64,000 nt of DNA from Actinocorallia populi. Lineage in GTDB: Bacteria > Actinomycetota > Actinomycetes > Streptosporangiales > Streptosporangiaceae. Where the stretch lies: assembly GCF_002995495.1 (NCBI RefSeq), contig NZ_PVZV01000002.1, positions 620,001-684,000 of the forward strand, written 5' to 3'. The notes under the pieces were generated by a model, which did no database searches, was not told the origin of the DNA, and was given only the letters and a program-made list of their open reading frames with translations. Position 1 is the first letter of the stretch; the number at the start of each line of letters is the position of its first letter. Positions 50,464-58,760 of the stretch are shown piece by piece. A program made the position numbers and the translations under genes.

Positions 50464-52068
50464 GTGCTGCCTACCTTGGCCGAAGTGCTGGAGCTGGAAC
50501 CGGTGCGCCGCGGACTGCCCCGCGTGGTGGCCGGCGCCGACCGCCTGGACTCCCCGGTCCGCTGGGTGCACGTCGCGGAGATCTCCGACATCGCCCCGCT
50601 GCTGCGCGGCGGGGAGCTGGTGCTGACCACCGGGATCGCCTTCCCCGAGGAGGCGTCCCGGCTGCGCGGGTACGCCGCCGCCCTCGCGGGGGTGGGCGTC
50701 AGCGGCCTCATGGTCGAGCTGGGCCGCCGCTACACCGGCGAACTCCCCGGCTCCCTGGTCCGGGCCGCGGAGGGGCTGGGCCTGCCGCTGGTCGTGCTGC
50801 GCCGCGAGATCCCCTTCGTGGACGTGACCGAGGCCGTGCACGCCCGCATCCTGGACGCCCAGCTCGCCGAGCTGCGCGCGTCCGAACGGCTGCACGAGAT
50901 CTTCACCCAGCTCAGCGTGGAGGGCGCCGCCCCCGCCGAGGTGGTGCGCCAGGTCGCCCGGCTCGCCGGGCGTCCCGCCGTCCTGGAGAACCTCGCCCAC
51001 CAGGTGCTGGCCGCGGACCCGGCGGACGACGAGCCGGCGCGCCTGCTCGGCTCCTGGGAGAGCCGTTCGCGCGCGGTGCGCCCGGACGGGCGGACCGGCT
51101 ACGACGGGACGTCCGGCTGGCTGGTGACGACGGTCGGCGCCCGGGGCGAGGACTGGGGCCGCCTGATCATCCCGCTGGACGTCCCGCCGACCCCGCGCGA
51201 GACCGTCCTGATCGAACGGGCCGCCACGACGCTGGCGCTGGGCCGCCTGCTGGACCGGCACGAGGCCTCGCTGGAGCGCCAGGCCCACGGGACGCTGATC
51301 AGCGGCATCCTCGCCGGCGCCCACTCCGACCCGCAGGAGGCCGCGGCGCGCGCCCGCGCCCTGGGCGTGCGACTGTCCGGGCGCAGGCTGCTCGGCGTGG
51401 TGGTGCGCGCGTCCGGCGCGCAGGAGCCGTCCGCGGAGCTGGCCGAGGCCGTCGCCGCCGCGGCCCGCGAAGCCGGCCTGTCCGCACTGGTCGGCCTGCT
51501 GGACGAGGGCTCCCCGCAGGCGCGGGTGGGGGTGCTGGCCTCGCTGCCGCACCGCGCGGACGTCGAGCGCGCGCTCACCGACATGGCCCGGCGCCTGCGC
51601 GCCTCGGCCGGCTCACCCGCCCCCGTGATGGCGGCGGGCTCCGTCGTGGACTCGCTGCGGGACGTGCGCCGCTCCTTCCTGGAGGCCGAGCAGGTCGCCG
51701 ACGTGGCAGCCCACGGCCGGGACGACCGGCTCTTCCACCGCCTGCCCGACCTGCGGCTGCACGGTCTGCTGCACCTGCTGCGCGACGACGCCCGCCTCCA
51801 GACGTTCGTGGAGCGCGAGCTCGGCCCGCTCCTGGAGCACGACGCCCGCAGCGGAGGCGACCTCGTCCGCGTGCTGACGGTCTACCTGGACCGCGGCCGC
51901 AACAAGGCGGCGGCCGCCCAGCACGCCCACCTCTCCCGTCCCGCCCTGTACGAGCGGCTGCACCGGATCGAGCGCGTCCTGGGCGTGGACCTGGACGACG
52001 CCGAAATGTGCACCTCGCTGCACGTCGCCCTGATGGCCCTGCGTTCGGTACGCCGCGAACACCGCTGA
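50464..52068 (+). CDS. PucR family transcriptional regulator
   Basis: A 534-residue PucR/CdaR-type regulator. The N-terminal purine-catabolism-like domain has LPTLAEVLELEPVRRGLPRVVAGADRLDSPVRWVHVAEI, GGELVLTTGIAF and so on. A GGDEF-like middle region (ARALGVRLSGRRLLGVVVRA) follows. The C-terminal PucR HTH has VYLDRGRNKAAAAQHAHLSRPALYERLHRIERVLGVDLDD. It is probably the activator of the divergent aminotransferase-mmsA operon, as PucR proteins beside GABA/omega-amino-acid genes usually are. GTG start. Confidence 0.88.
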   Translation: MLPTLAEVLELEPVRRGLPRVVAGADRLDSPVRWVHVAEISDIAPLLRGGELVLTTGIAFPEEASRLRGYAAALAGVGVSGLMVELGRRYTGELPGSLVRAAEGLGLPLVVLRREIPFVDVTEAVHARILDAQLAELRASERLHEIFTQLSVEGAAPAEVVRQVARLAGRPAVLENLAHQVLAADPADDEPARLLGSWESRSRAVRPDGRTGYDGTSGWLVTTVGARGEDWGRLIIPLDVPPTPRETVLIERAATTLALGRLLDRHEASLERQAHGTLISGILAGAHSDPQEAAARARALGVRLSGRRLLGVVVRASGAQEPSAELAEAVAAAAREAGLSALVGLLDEGSPQARVGVLASLPHRADVERALTDMARRLRASAGSPAPVMAAGSVVDSLRDVRRSFLEAEQVADVAAHGRDDRLFHRLPDLRLHGLLHLLRDDARLQTFVERELGPLLEHDARSGGDLVRVLTVYLDRGRNKAAAAQHAHLSRPALYERLHRIERVLGVDLDDAEMCTSLHVALMALRSVRREHR

Positions 52069-52159
52069 AAACGTGTTTTGAATGGTTTCATTTACCGGGA
52101 ATGTCAAATTGCAGAGCCCCGGTCTGCCTTTGACGTCAGGTTTTCTCACCGTGAAAACG

Positions 52160-53494
52160 TCATAGCCAGACAGGCGGGGAAGAACCGTCCAGCGGCGGAG
52201 GCGAATCCCACCGGGGGGCCTGCCCGGAGACCCGCCCCGGCGGCAGGACGAAGGTGAGCACCCCGTGCGGGGTGTCGACGGCGGCGATCCTGTCGTCGGG
52301 AGGCGGGGTGGCGGCGGCGGGCTCCCGCCGCCCCAGGGAGTCCAGCCAGCGTGCCGTGCCCGCCAGGGACGACCGGGCGTGCCAGGAGCCGCCGGTCGTG
52401 GCGCGGTGGACGAGCCCCGCGATCGCGGCGAACGCCGCGAGGTAGCCGGTGGCGTGGTCGAGCGCCTGCGCGGGCAGCGGGACCGGGCGGTCCTCGCCCG
52501 CGTACGCCAGGCCCGTGGCCAGCTGCACCAGGCTGTCGAAGCCGCGCCGCTCGTACCAGGGGCTGCCCGGCTCGTACGCCGAGACGTCCACGCTCACCAG
52601 CGACGGGTTCAGCTCGCGCAGCCGCTCGGGCCCGAACCCGAGGGCGGCCAGCGCCCCCGGCCGGTAGCCCTGCACCAGGACGTCGGCGGTGGCGACGAGT
52701 TCGCGCAGGCAGGCGCGGCCGTGCTCGGTGCGCAGGTCCAGATGGCAGGAACGTTTCCCGAAGCCCATGTCCAGGACCAGGCCGGGCACCTCCGGCACGT
52801 GCGCGGCGCCGATCCGCAGCACGTCGGCGCCGTAAGCGGCCAGCATGCGGGTGGCGACGGGGCCGGCGATGACGCGCGTGAGGTCGAGGACCCGCACGCC
52901 TTCCAGCGGCCGGGCGGCGGCACCACTCCGCACGACGGGCCCGTCGGAGAGGCGTTCCAGCCCGACCAGCGGCCCGTGCGGGAAGGCGGCCCACTCGTCC
53001 CGGGGCCGCAGCGCCGCGGCCGCGCCGCCTTCGGCGAGCACCGACTCCTCGACCTCCAGGGAGGTGCGCTCCAGGCAGGCCGCCGTCACCGCGTCGCGGT
53101 CGGGCGCCCCGCCGAGCGCGCGGACCGCCGCGGCGCGGTGGGCGGGGAAGTTGCAGTGCAGCCGCACCCAGCCGTCGCGGGTGCGGTAGTCGCCGGAGAG
53201 GTCGGCCCACAACTCCAGCTCGTTGCCGGCGATCTTGAACAGGCGCTCGGAGAGAAAGGCCAGCTCGGCGTGGCCGAGGTCGAGTTCGACGCGGGCGCGC
53301 GGCCCGCCCCGCAGCTCCCAGTAGACCGCCGCGGCCCCGCTCGCCGCGCCGATGCTCGCGGCGGCCAGGGTGTCCACCCGGAAGGCGGAGGAAAGAAGAC
53401 CGGACTTGCCGCGAATCTCCAACGGGACCGGAGGAATTCCCGCCGCCTCGTGCAGCGACAGGACACTCTGCTTCACCACGGTTTCACTCAACAT
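52160..53494 (-). CDS. CoA transferase (CaiB/BaiF, family III)
   Basis: A 444-residue family III CoA transferase. VRVLDLTRVIAGPVATRMLAAYGADVLRIGAAHVPEVPG and LDLRTEHGRACLRELVATADVLVQGYRPGALAALGFGPE are characteristic, as are YLAAFAAIAGLVHRAT and the C-terminal domain. The N-terminal 200 residues look like a second, diverged copy of the fold, so the protein may be a fused dimer. It would move CoA between carboxylic acids. ATG 53494 follows a possible TTG at 53497. Convergent with the PucR gene. Confidence 0.84.
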   Translation of the reverse strand: MLSETVVKQSVLSLHEAAGIPPVPLEIRGKSGLLSSAFRVDTLAAASIGAASGAAAVYWELRGGPRARVELDLGHAELAFLSERLFKIAGNELELWADLSGDYRTRDGWVRLHCNFPAHRAAAVRALGGAPDRDAVTAACLERTSLEVEESVLAEGGAAAALRPRDEWAAFPHGPLVGLERLSDGPVVRSGAAARPLEGVRVLDLTRVIAGPVATRMLAAYGADVLRIGAAHVPEVPGLVLDMGFGKRSCHLDLRTEHGRACLRELVATADVLVQGYRPGALAALGFGPERLRELNPSLVSVDVSAYEPGSPWYERRGFDSLVQLATGLAYAGEDRPVPLPAQALDHATGYLAAFAAIAGLVHRATTGGSWHARSSLAGTARWLDSLGRREPAAATPPPDDRIAAVDTPHGVLTFVLPPGRVSGQAPRWDSPPPLDGSSPPVWL

Positions 53495-53770
53495 CAACCG
53501 CGGCGTCCCGTCGATATGACGTGCGCCACGGCGGGAGGCCCTGCGGGACCGCCGGGGCGGCGGGGGCGCGACAAGAAGATCGCATGGGCGGCGGGCGCGC
53601 GGCGCCGCTGACGAATCCCGGTGGAGAACGGTCCCAGGGGAAGGGTTTTGTATCCGTTATTTTCCTGTTACCGGTTTTCGTCGGCATACAAGGAATTGGG
53701 AATATTTCTACATGACTTGACCCGAATTGTTTCACTGGACACACTCGGAATGACCCGAAGGGGGTGCGAC

Positions 53771-54058
53771 ATGGCGCCGGAAGACCACTCCACCGAGTTG
53801 TCCTTCCTCGCCGGCCGCTATCCCCACTGGACCATCTGGTACGGCTCCGCGACCCGCAGCTGGTGGGCGCTGCCCCCCAGGGAGCGCGACATCGGCGACT
53901 TCGTCGAGGCGGCCGACCTGCCCAGGCTCATCGCACACATCGAGGAGATCCAATCCGAACCCCCGGCGTACCGGGACCCGTCGAGCATCCTCCGGCTCGG
54001 CGCGCCCCCGGTCCGGCGGGTGCCGCTGGCGGCATGGCCGGGTGACCCTGCAAGGTGA
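53771..54058 (+). CDS. Small hypothetical protein with WHTIWYG-type motif
   Basis: A 95-residue protein (ELSFLAGRYPHWTIWYGSATRSWWALPP, then a short helical part DLPRLIAHIEEIQSE). The aromatic W-x-I-W-Y / W-W-A-L-P pattern recurs in small actinomycete proteins that accompany HTH/DUF397 regulators, but the function is unknown. AGGGGG precedes the ATG by about 6 nt. The 276-bp region before it is AT-rich with TTGACC at 53717-53722 as a possible -35. Confidence 0.68.
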   Translation: MAPEDHSTELSFLAGRYPHWTIWYGSATRSWWALPPRERDIGDFVEAADLPRLIAHIEEIQSEPPAYRDPSSILRLGAPPVRRVPLAAWPGDPAR

Positions 54059-54214
54059 CCCGCTGTTCCCCGGCCCGGCCCCATCCGCCCGCGGCATGAG
54101 ACCCCGGAAAGCGAACAGGCGCGACATTCACCCTCCATCACGTTCCTCCGTGAGAATGCCCCGCCAGGCAACCCCCGCCGCTTTCCGGGGTCTTCATCAG
54201 TAAGCTGCCCGTTC

Positions 54215-55369
54215 ATGAGGCGACTTCGGGCGATGCTGGCGGTCTGTACAGCCCTGTGCACGGGCCTGGTCCTGTCGGCGTGCAGCACGCAGGAGACGCC
54301 CGGCGGCAGCGCCGAACCCCTGCGGACGGCCGGCGCCCCCGAGGGCGCCCTGCACCTGCTGACCCTGCCCGGCTACGCCGAGGAGGGCTTCGAGGACCGG
54401 GGCGTGGACTGGGTGGCCCCGTTCGAGGAGCGCTCCGGATGCCAGGTGACGGTCCGCACCGCCGCCACCGCCAAGGAGATCCACGACCGCATGTCCGGCG
54501 GCTTCTACGACGGCGCGCTGGTGCCGTCCGAGGCGTTCGGCAGGCTCGTCGACGGCGGGCGGCTCGCCCCGGTGAACACCAGGCTGCTCGACTCCTACAA
54601 GTCCCTCGACGCGCGGCTGCGCGACCTGGTCGAGCGCGGGGACCAGACGTACGGGGTGCCGGCCGCCTGGGGCGCGGACCTGCTGCTGTTCGAGACGGGC
54701 AAGGCGCAGCCGGCCTCCTGGGGCGCGGTGTTCGATCCGCGGGAGAGCAAGCCGCACCACAAGCGCATCGTCTGGCGGGACAGCCCGCACACCATCGCGT
54801 CGGCCGCGCTCTACCTCAAGCACCGCAAGCGCTCGCTGAAGATCCGGGACCCCTACGAGCTGACCGTCGAGCAGCTGGAGGCCGTCGCCGAACTGCTGCG
54901 GGAGCAGCGCCCGAACGTGCTGCGGGTGACCGAGGACGCCACCCAGGCGGTCGAGGCGTTCTCCGTCGGCGACGCCGTGGTCGGCATGGGCGGCGCGTAC
55001 GAGCTGGACGTGCTGGCCCGGGGCGGCAGGCCCATCGCCGTGGCCGCGCCCAAGGAGGGCGTCACCGGCTGGTACACCGCCTGGACGGTCGCCTCCCGCG
55101 CCCGCAACCCCAACTGCATGTACCAGTGGCTGAACTGGGTGGGCACCCCCGAGGTGCAGAAGCAGATCGCCGAGTGGCGCGGGGTCGCCCCGGCCGACAG
55201 CCGTGCCTGCGGGCTGCTGCGGGCGGGTTTCTGCACCGCCCACCACGTGGGCGACCGCGCCTACATCGACCGGCTGGTGTTCGCCCGCACCCCGGACGCC
55301 GGGTGCGAGAAGGACCCCGAATGCGCCGGCTGGTCGGACTGGACCGAGGCCTGGTCCTCGCTCGGCTGA
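54215..55369 (+). CDS. Orphan polyamine-binding-like lipoprotein
   Basis: A 384-residue extracellular solute-binding protein (family 1, PotD-like). Lipobox VLSAC at the end of the signal peptide, then LHLLTLPGYAEEGFEDRGVDWVAPFEERSGCQVTVRTAAT and YGVPAAWGADLLLFETGKAQPASWGAVFDP. Four Cys in the C-terminal part (ACGLLRAGFC, AGCEKDPEC) could form disulfides. No ATPase or permease accompanies it. TAAGCT lies 8 nt before the ATG. It may deliver ligand to the importer at 2-5 kb, or act as a sensor; it is next to the GABA-transaminase locus. Confidence 0.82.
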   Translation: MRRLRAMLAVCTALCTGLVLSACSTQETPGGSAEPLRTAGAPEGALHLLTLPGYAEEGFEDRGVDWVAPFEERSGCQVTVRTAATAKEIHDRMSGGFYDGALVPSEAFGRLVDGGRLAPVNTRLLDSYKSLDARLRDLVERGDQTYGVPAAWGADLLLFETGKAQPASWGAVFDPRESKPHHKRIVWRDSPHTIASAALYLKHRKRSLKIRDPYELTVEQLEAVAELLREQRPNVLRVTEDATQAVEAFSVGDAVVGMGGAYELDVLARGGRPIAVAAPKEGVTGWYTAWTVASRARNPNCMYQWLNWVGTPEVQKQIAEWRGVAPADSRACGLLRAGFCTAHHVGDRAYIDRLVFARTPDAGCEKDPECAGWSDWTEAWSSLG

Positions 55370-55423
55370 TCCATCGGGGCCCGGTGCCGCGGTTCCCGCG
55401 CGGTGTGTCCGGACATGACGAAA

Positions 55424-55453
55424 GCGGGCCCGACCGCCCCCAGTCAGGCCCGC
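55424..55453 (+). terminator. Hairpin after the orphan binding-protein gene
   Basis: GCGGGCC (55424-55430) and GGCCCGC (55447-55453) form a 7-bp stem around a 16-nt loop, preceded by ACGAAA, the usual look of an actinomycete terminator. Confidence 0.65.
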
Positions 55454-55502
55454 CTCGCGGACGCGTGAGCGGGCGATCGCCCTTGTCGCGTCCTTTCATG
55501 GG

Positions 55503-55545
55503 AGCGGGGTCCCCGGGCCAACCCCCCGAAAGCCCGGGGCCCCGC
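55503..55545 (-). terminator. Long GC hairpin, second terminator of the pair
   Basis: AGCGGGGTCCCCGGGC and GCCCGGGGCCCCGCT pair over 15 bp with one bulged T and a loop of about 13 nt. It lies just downstream of the small minus-strand frame 55566-55709 and would end transcription from that side. Confidence 0.65.
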
Positions 55546-55565
55546 TGTATCCAGTGAGGTTCTAC

Positions 55566-55709
55566 TCACCACCTCGGAACCGTGAACGGCCCCCGAAGGG
55601 AGAACGGCAGGGCGGGTACGCCGACCATGGCGTGCACGAACACCCCTGAGCCGCCCGACATGCGGGCGAGAGCGCCGGCGCCGGGGACCAGTGGGATCTT
55701 TCGGCTCAT
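55566..55709 (-). CDS. Small protein of 47 residues, unknown
   Basis: A short frame with an excellent ribosome site (GGGAGG 6 nt before ATG 55709). It encodes 47 residues, beginning MSRKIPLVPGAGALARM and ending RGPFTVPRW. It is hydrophobic in the middle (SGVFVHAMVGVPALPFSL) with a basic start. A terminator lies 21 bp after the stop. It occupies most of an otherwise gene-free 460-bp stretch. I recognise no family. It could be a small membrane or secreted peptide, or a leader; the ribosome site and terminator are the main support. Confidence 0.5.
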   Translation of the reverse strand: MSRKIPLVPGAGALARMSGGSGVFVHAMVGVPALPFSLRGPFTVPRW

Positions 55710-55829
55710 TGCTCACCTCCCAGATGCTCGGTGGACCGTTCCTCGGTTCTCTTCCTTTGTATGCCCTGTTGTCTGAGTAGGGGGAAACGTCGGGCTCAAA
55801 CCCTGGCAAAGTCGCCGAGCCGCCCTTAA

Positions 55830-57161
55830 CTACTGAAACGCCTCTTCCAGAAGGTCCAGCCCCTCCAGCAACAGGTGTTCAGGAATCACCAGCGGCGGAA
55901 GGAAGCGCAGGACGTTGCCGTAGGTGCCCGCGGTGAGCACCAGCAGGCCCCGCTCGTGGCAGGCCCGCGCCAGCGCCGCGGCGGCCCCCGGATCGGGCGT
56001 CTTCGTCCCCGGCACGACCAGCTCGATCGCGGTCATCGCGCCGCGCCCCCGCACGTCGCCGATCTGCGGGAGGCGTTCGGCCATCGCCCGCAGCCGGGGC
56101 AGCATGACCTCGCCGATCCGCCGGGCCCGCCCGGCGAGGTCCTCGGCCTCCATCGCCTCGAAGACCGCCAGCGCCGCCTCGCAGGCGAGCGGGTTGCCGC
56201 CGTAGGTGCCGCCGAGCCCCCCGCCGTGCACCGCGTCCATCAGCTCGGCCCGGCCGGTGACGGCGGCCAGCGGCAGGCCGCCCGCGATGCCCTTGGCGGT
56301 GGTGATGAGGTCGGGGACGATCCCCTCGTGCTCGCTGGCGAACAGGTGCCCGGTACGTCCGAAGCCCGTCTGGATCTCGTCGGCGATGAAGACGATGCCG
56401 TTGGCCCTGGCGAACGCCTCGATCGCCGGCAGGAAGCCGGGGGACGGCTCGATGAAGCCGCCCTCGCCGAGGATCGGCTCGACCAGGACCGCCGCCACGT
56501 TGTGCACGCCGATCTGGGTGGTGATCCGGTCGATCGCCTGCGCGGCGGTGGCCGGGCCGTCCAGCTCGGACCGGAAAGGGTAGGCCATCGGCATCCGGTA
56601 CACCTCGGGGGCGTACGGGCCGAACCCCTCCTTGTAGGGCATGTTCTTGCTGGTCAGCGTCATCGTCAGCAGCGTGCGCCCGTGGTAGCCGTGGTCGAAG
56701 ACCACGACGGCGGGGCGGCGGGTGGCGTACCGGGCGATCTTCACCGCGTTCTCGACGGCCTCCGCGCCGGAGTTCACCAGGATCGTGCGCTTCTCGTGGT
56801 CGCCGGGCGTCAGCTCGTTCAGCCTCTCGCACACTGCGACGTACGACTCGTAGGGCGTGACCATGAAGCAGGTGTGGGTGAAGGCCGCCACCTGCTCCCG
56901 GACCCGGCGCACGACCTCCGGATGGGCGTTGCCCACGCCGGTCACCGCGATGCCGGAGCCGAAGTCGATCAGGCTGTTGCCGTCGGCGTCGAGGATGACC
57001 CCGCCGCCCGCCGCGACGGTGTAGACCGGCAGGGTCGAGCCGACCCCGGGGGCCACCGCCGCCTTCCGGCGCTCCTGGAGCTCCCGGGAGCGGGGCCCGG
57101 GGATCTCGGTGACGATCTTGCGTTGCTGCGGCAGGGACGGGCCGCCGTTCGAGCTGCTCAT
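55830..57161 (-). CDS. gabT: 4-aminobutyrate aminotransferase
   Basis: A 443-residue class III aminotransferase. The cofactor Asp is in FIADEIQTGFGRTG, the Schiff-base Lys in ITTAKGIAGGLPLAAVTGRAELMD, and HTCFMVTPYESYVAVCERLNEL is the substrate region typical of GabT. It transfers the amino group of GABA to 2-oxoglutarate, giving succinate semialdehyde. Divergent from the second PucR regulator (80-bp gap), the usual actinomycete arrangement. It completes the route from putrescine or GABA started by the genes at 0.2-7 kb. Confidence 0.92.
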   Translation of the reverse strand: MSSSNGGPSLPQQRKIVTEIPGPRSRELQERRKAAVAPGVGSTLPVYTVAAGGGVILDADGNSLIDFGSGIAVTGVGNAHPEVVRRVREQVAAFTHTCFMVTPYESYVAVCERLNELTPGDHEKRTILVNSGAEAVENAVKIARYATRRPAVVVFDHGYHGRTLLTMTLTSKNMPYKEGFGPYAPEVYRMPMAYPFRSELDGPATAAQAIDRITTQIGVHNVAAVLVEPILGEGGFIEPSPGFLPAIEAFARANGIVFIADEIQTGFGRTGHLFASEHEGIVPDLITTAKGIAGGLPLAAVTGRAELMDAVHGGGLGGTYGGNPLACEAALAVFEAMEAEDLAGRARRIGEVMLPRLRAMAERLPQIGDVRGRGAMTAIELVVPGTKTPDPGAAAALARACHERGLLVLTAGTYGNVLRFLPPLVIPEHLLLEGLDLLEEAFQ

Positions 57162-57231
57162 ACCCCGACGATAGGACGGGCGGCCGCGCCTGAGACGCTG
57201 ACATCCTGGACAACCCGCGGCTTCCGATTGG

Positions 57232-57243
57232 ACACAGTGTCAT
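57232..57243. promoter_or_regulatory. ACACAGTGTCAT motif upstream of second PucR gene
   Basis: An exact copy of the motif at 50440-50451. Here it extends to the odd palindrome GACACAGTGTC, and its last bases are part of the ATG start codon at 57242. It lies in the 80-bp divergent region shared with gabT. Confidence 0.55.
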
Positions 57244-58618
57244 GTTCCCGACCCTCGCCTCGGTGGTGGCACTGCCCCGGCTCGGCCTGCGGCCGCGCAC
57301 GACCGCGGCGCTGGACGTCCCGGTCCGCTGGGTGGCGGTGAGCGAGCTGCCCGACCCCACGCCCTTCCTGGAGGGCGGCGAGCTGGTGCTGACGACCGGC
57401 ATGCGGCTGGCCGTGCCCGGGGAGTGCGCGCGCTACGTCGCCCGGCTGACGGAGCGCGGGGTGGCCGGGCTGGGCTTCGGGGTGGGGCTCGGCCACGCCG
57501 AGGTGCCGCCCGAGCTGGTCGAGGCCGCCGAGGAGCAGGGGCTGCCGCTGCTGGAGGTGCCCCGGCCCACCCCGTTCGTGGCGATCGGCGAGGCGGTCTC
57601 CCGGAAGCTGGCCGCCGCCCAGTACGAGGACGTCACCCGCGGCTTCCAGGCCCAGCGGGAACTGGTCAGGGCGGCGCTGCGCGGCTCCGAGGCGCTGGTC
57701 TCCCGGCTGGCCAGGGAGCTTCAGGGCTGGGCGCTGCTGCTCGGCCCCGACGGCGAGCCGCGGCACGCGGTGCCCGAGCCGGAGGCGGGGCGGCGGCTGG
57801 CGGAGGTCGTCGCCGAGCTGCCCAGGCTGCGGGGCGGCGCGGCCAGCCTGGCGCTGCCCGGCCCGATCGTGGTCCAGCAGATCGGCCTGGGACGGCCCCG
57901 CGGCTACCTGGCCGTGGGGGCGGCGCGGCCTCTGACGCCCTACGCGCACACCATCGTGGGCGCCGCGGTCTCCCTGCTCACCCTCGGTTCCGAGGCGCCG
58001 CGCGGAGACGCCCGGCTGCGGGCGGCGCTGGGCGGGCTGCTGCTGGGCCGGGAGGTGGCCGAACCGCCGTACCCGCTGCGGGTCCTGCTGTGCGGGGCCG
58101 GGGCGGCCCGGGCGCTGGAGAACGACCCGCTGTGGGAACGCTGCCTGGCGGTGCCGCAACCCGACGGCTGCGTGCTGATCGTCTCCGACCCGCTGGTCGA
58201 CCAGGTCATCGCCCTGGTGGAACCGTACGGGCCGGTGGGCGTGGGGGACCCGGCGCGGCTCGCGGACGTCCCGCGCTCGCTGGCCGAGGCCGAACGGGCC
58301 CGCCCGGCCTCGGGGGTCCGCCGGTACGCCGAACTGCCCGTGCGGGGCCTGCTCGGGCTGCTGGACCGGCCGGACGCCGTGGAGATGGCCGAACGGCTGC
58401 TCGCCCCGCTGGACGGGACGCTGCGCGACTCGCTGCGGGCCTACCTGGAGGCCGGCGGCCAGGGCGACCCGGCGGCACGCGCCCTGGGCGTGCACCGGCA
58501 CACCCTGCGCCACCGGACGCGCAAGATCTCCCAGCTCCTCGACCGCGACCTGGAGGACGCCGGAACCCGCGCGGAACTCTGGATCGCCCTGACACTCACC
58601 CGGAACGCCCCCTTCTGA
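57242..58618 (+). CDS. PucR family transcriptional regulator
   Basis: A 458-residue PucR/CdaR-type regulator. The N-terminal domain opens MFPTLASVVALPRLGLRPRTTAALDVPVRWVAVSELPDPTPFLEGGELVLTTGMRL. The C-terminal HTH reads LRAYLEAGGQGDPAARALGVHRHTLRHRTRKISQLLDRDLED. It lacks part of the middle domain compared with the 534-residue paralogue at 50464. Divergent from gabT, so likely its activator in response to GABA or a related metabolite. Confidence 0.88.
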   Translation: MFPTLASVVALPRLGLRPRTTAALDVPVRWVAVSELPDPTPFLEGGELVLTTGMRLAVPGECARYVARLTERGVAGLGFGVGLGHAEVPPELVEAAEEQGLPLLEVPRPTPFVAIGEAVSRKLAAAQYEDVTRGFQAQRELVRAALRGSEALVSRLARELQGWALLLGPDGEPRHAVPEPEAGRRLAEVVAELPRLRGGAASLALPGPIVVQQIGLGRPRGYLAVGAARPLTPYAHTIVGAAVSLLTLGSEAPRGDARLRAALGGLLLGREVAEPPYPLRVLLCGAGAARALENDPLWERCLAVPQPDGCVLIVSDPLVDQVIALVEPYGPVGVGDPARLADVPRSLAEAERARPASGVRRYAELPVRGLLGLLDRPDAVEMAERLLAPLDGTLRDSLRAYLEAGGQGDPAARALGVHRHTLRHRTRKISQLLDRDLEDAGTRAELWIALTLTRNAPF

Positions 58619-58760
58619 GACCCGCCGCCGAACCCGCCCGGCACCCGTCCGCAGGACCACGCCGTCCCCGCAGACCCGCCGCCGGGGCGGCTTCGGGTGG
58701 CGCCGGTTCGAAGGGGCGCCGTTTTCGAGGGCCGCCGCCGGGCGGTTCCGGGGGCGCCGG

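Noticed and set aside
58619-58760. GC-rich repeats after the second PucR gene as a terminator or repeat element
   Set aside because: Several short GGCGCC and GCCGCC words occur, but no stem clearly better than the high-GC background.
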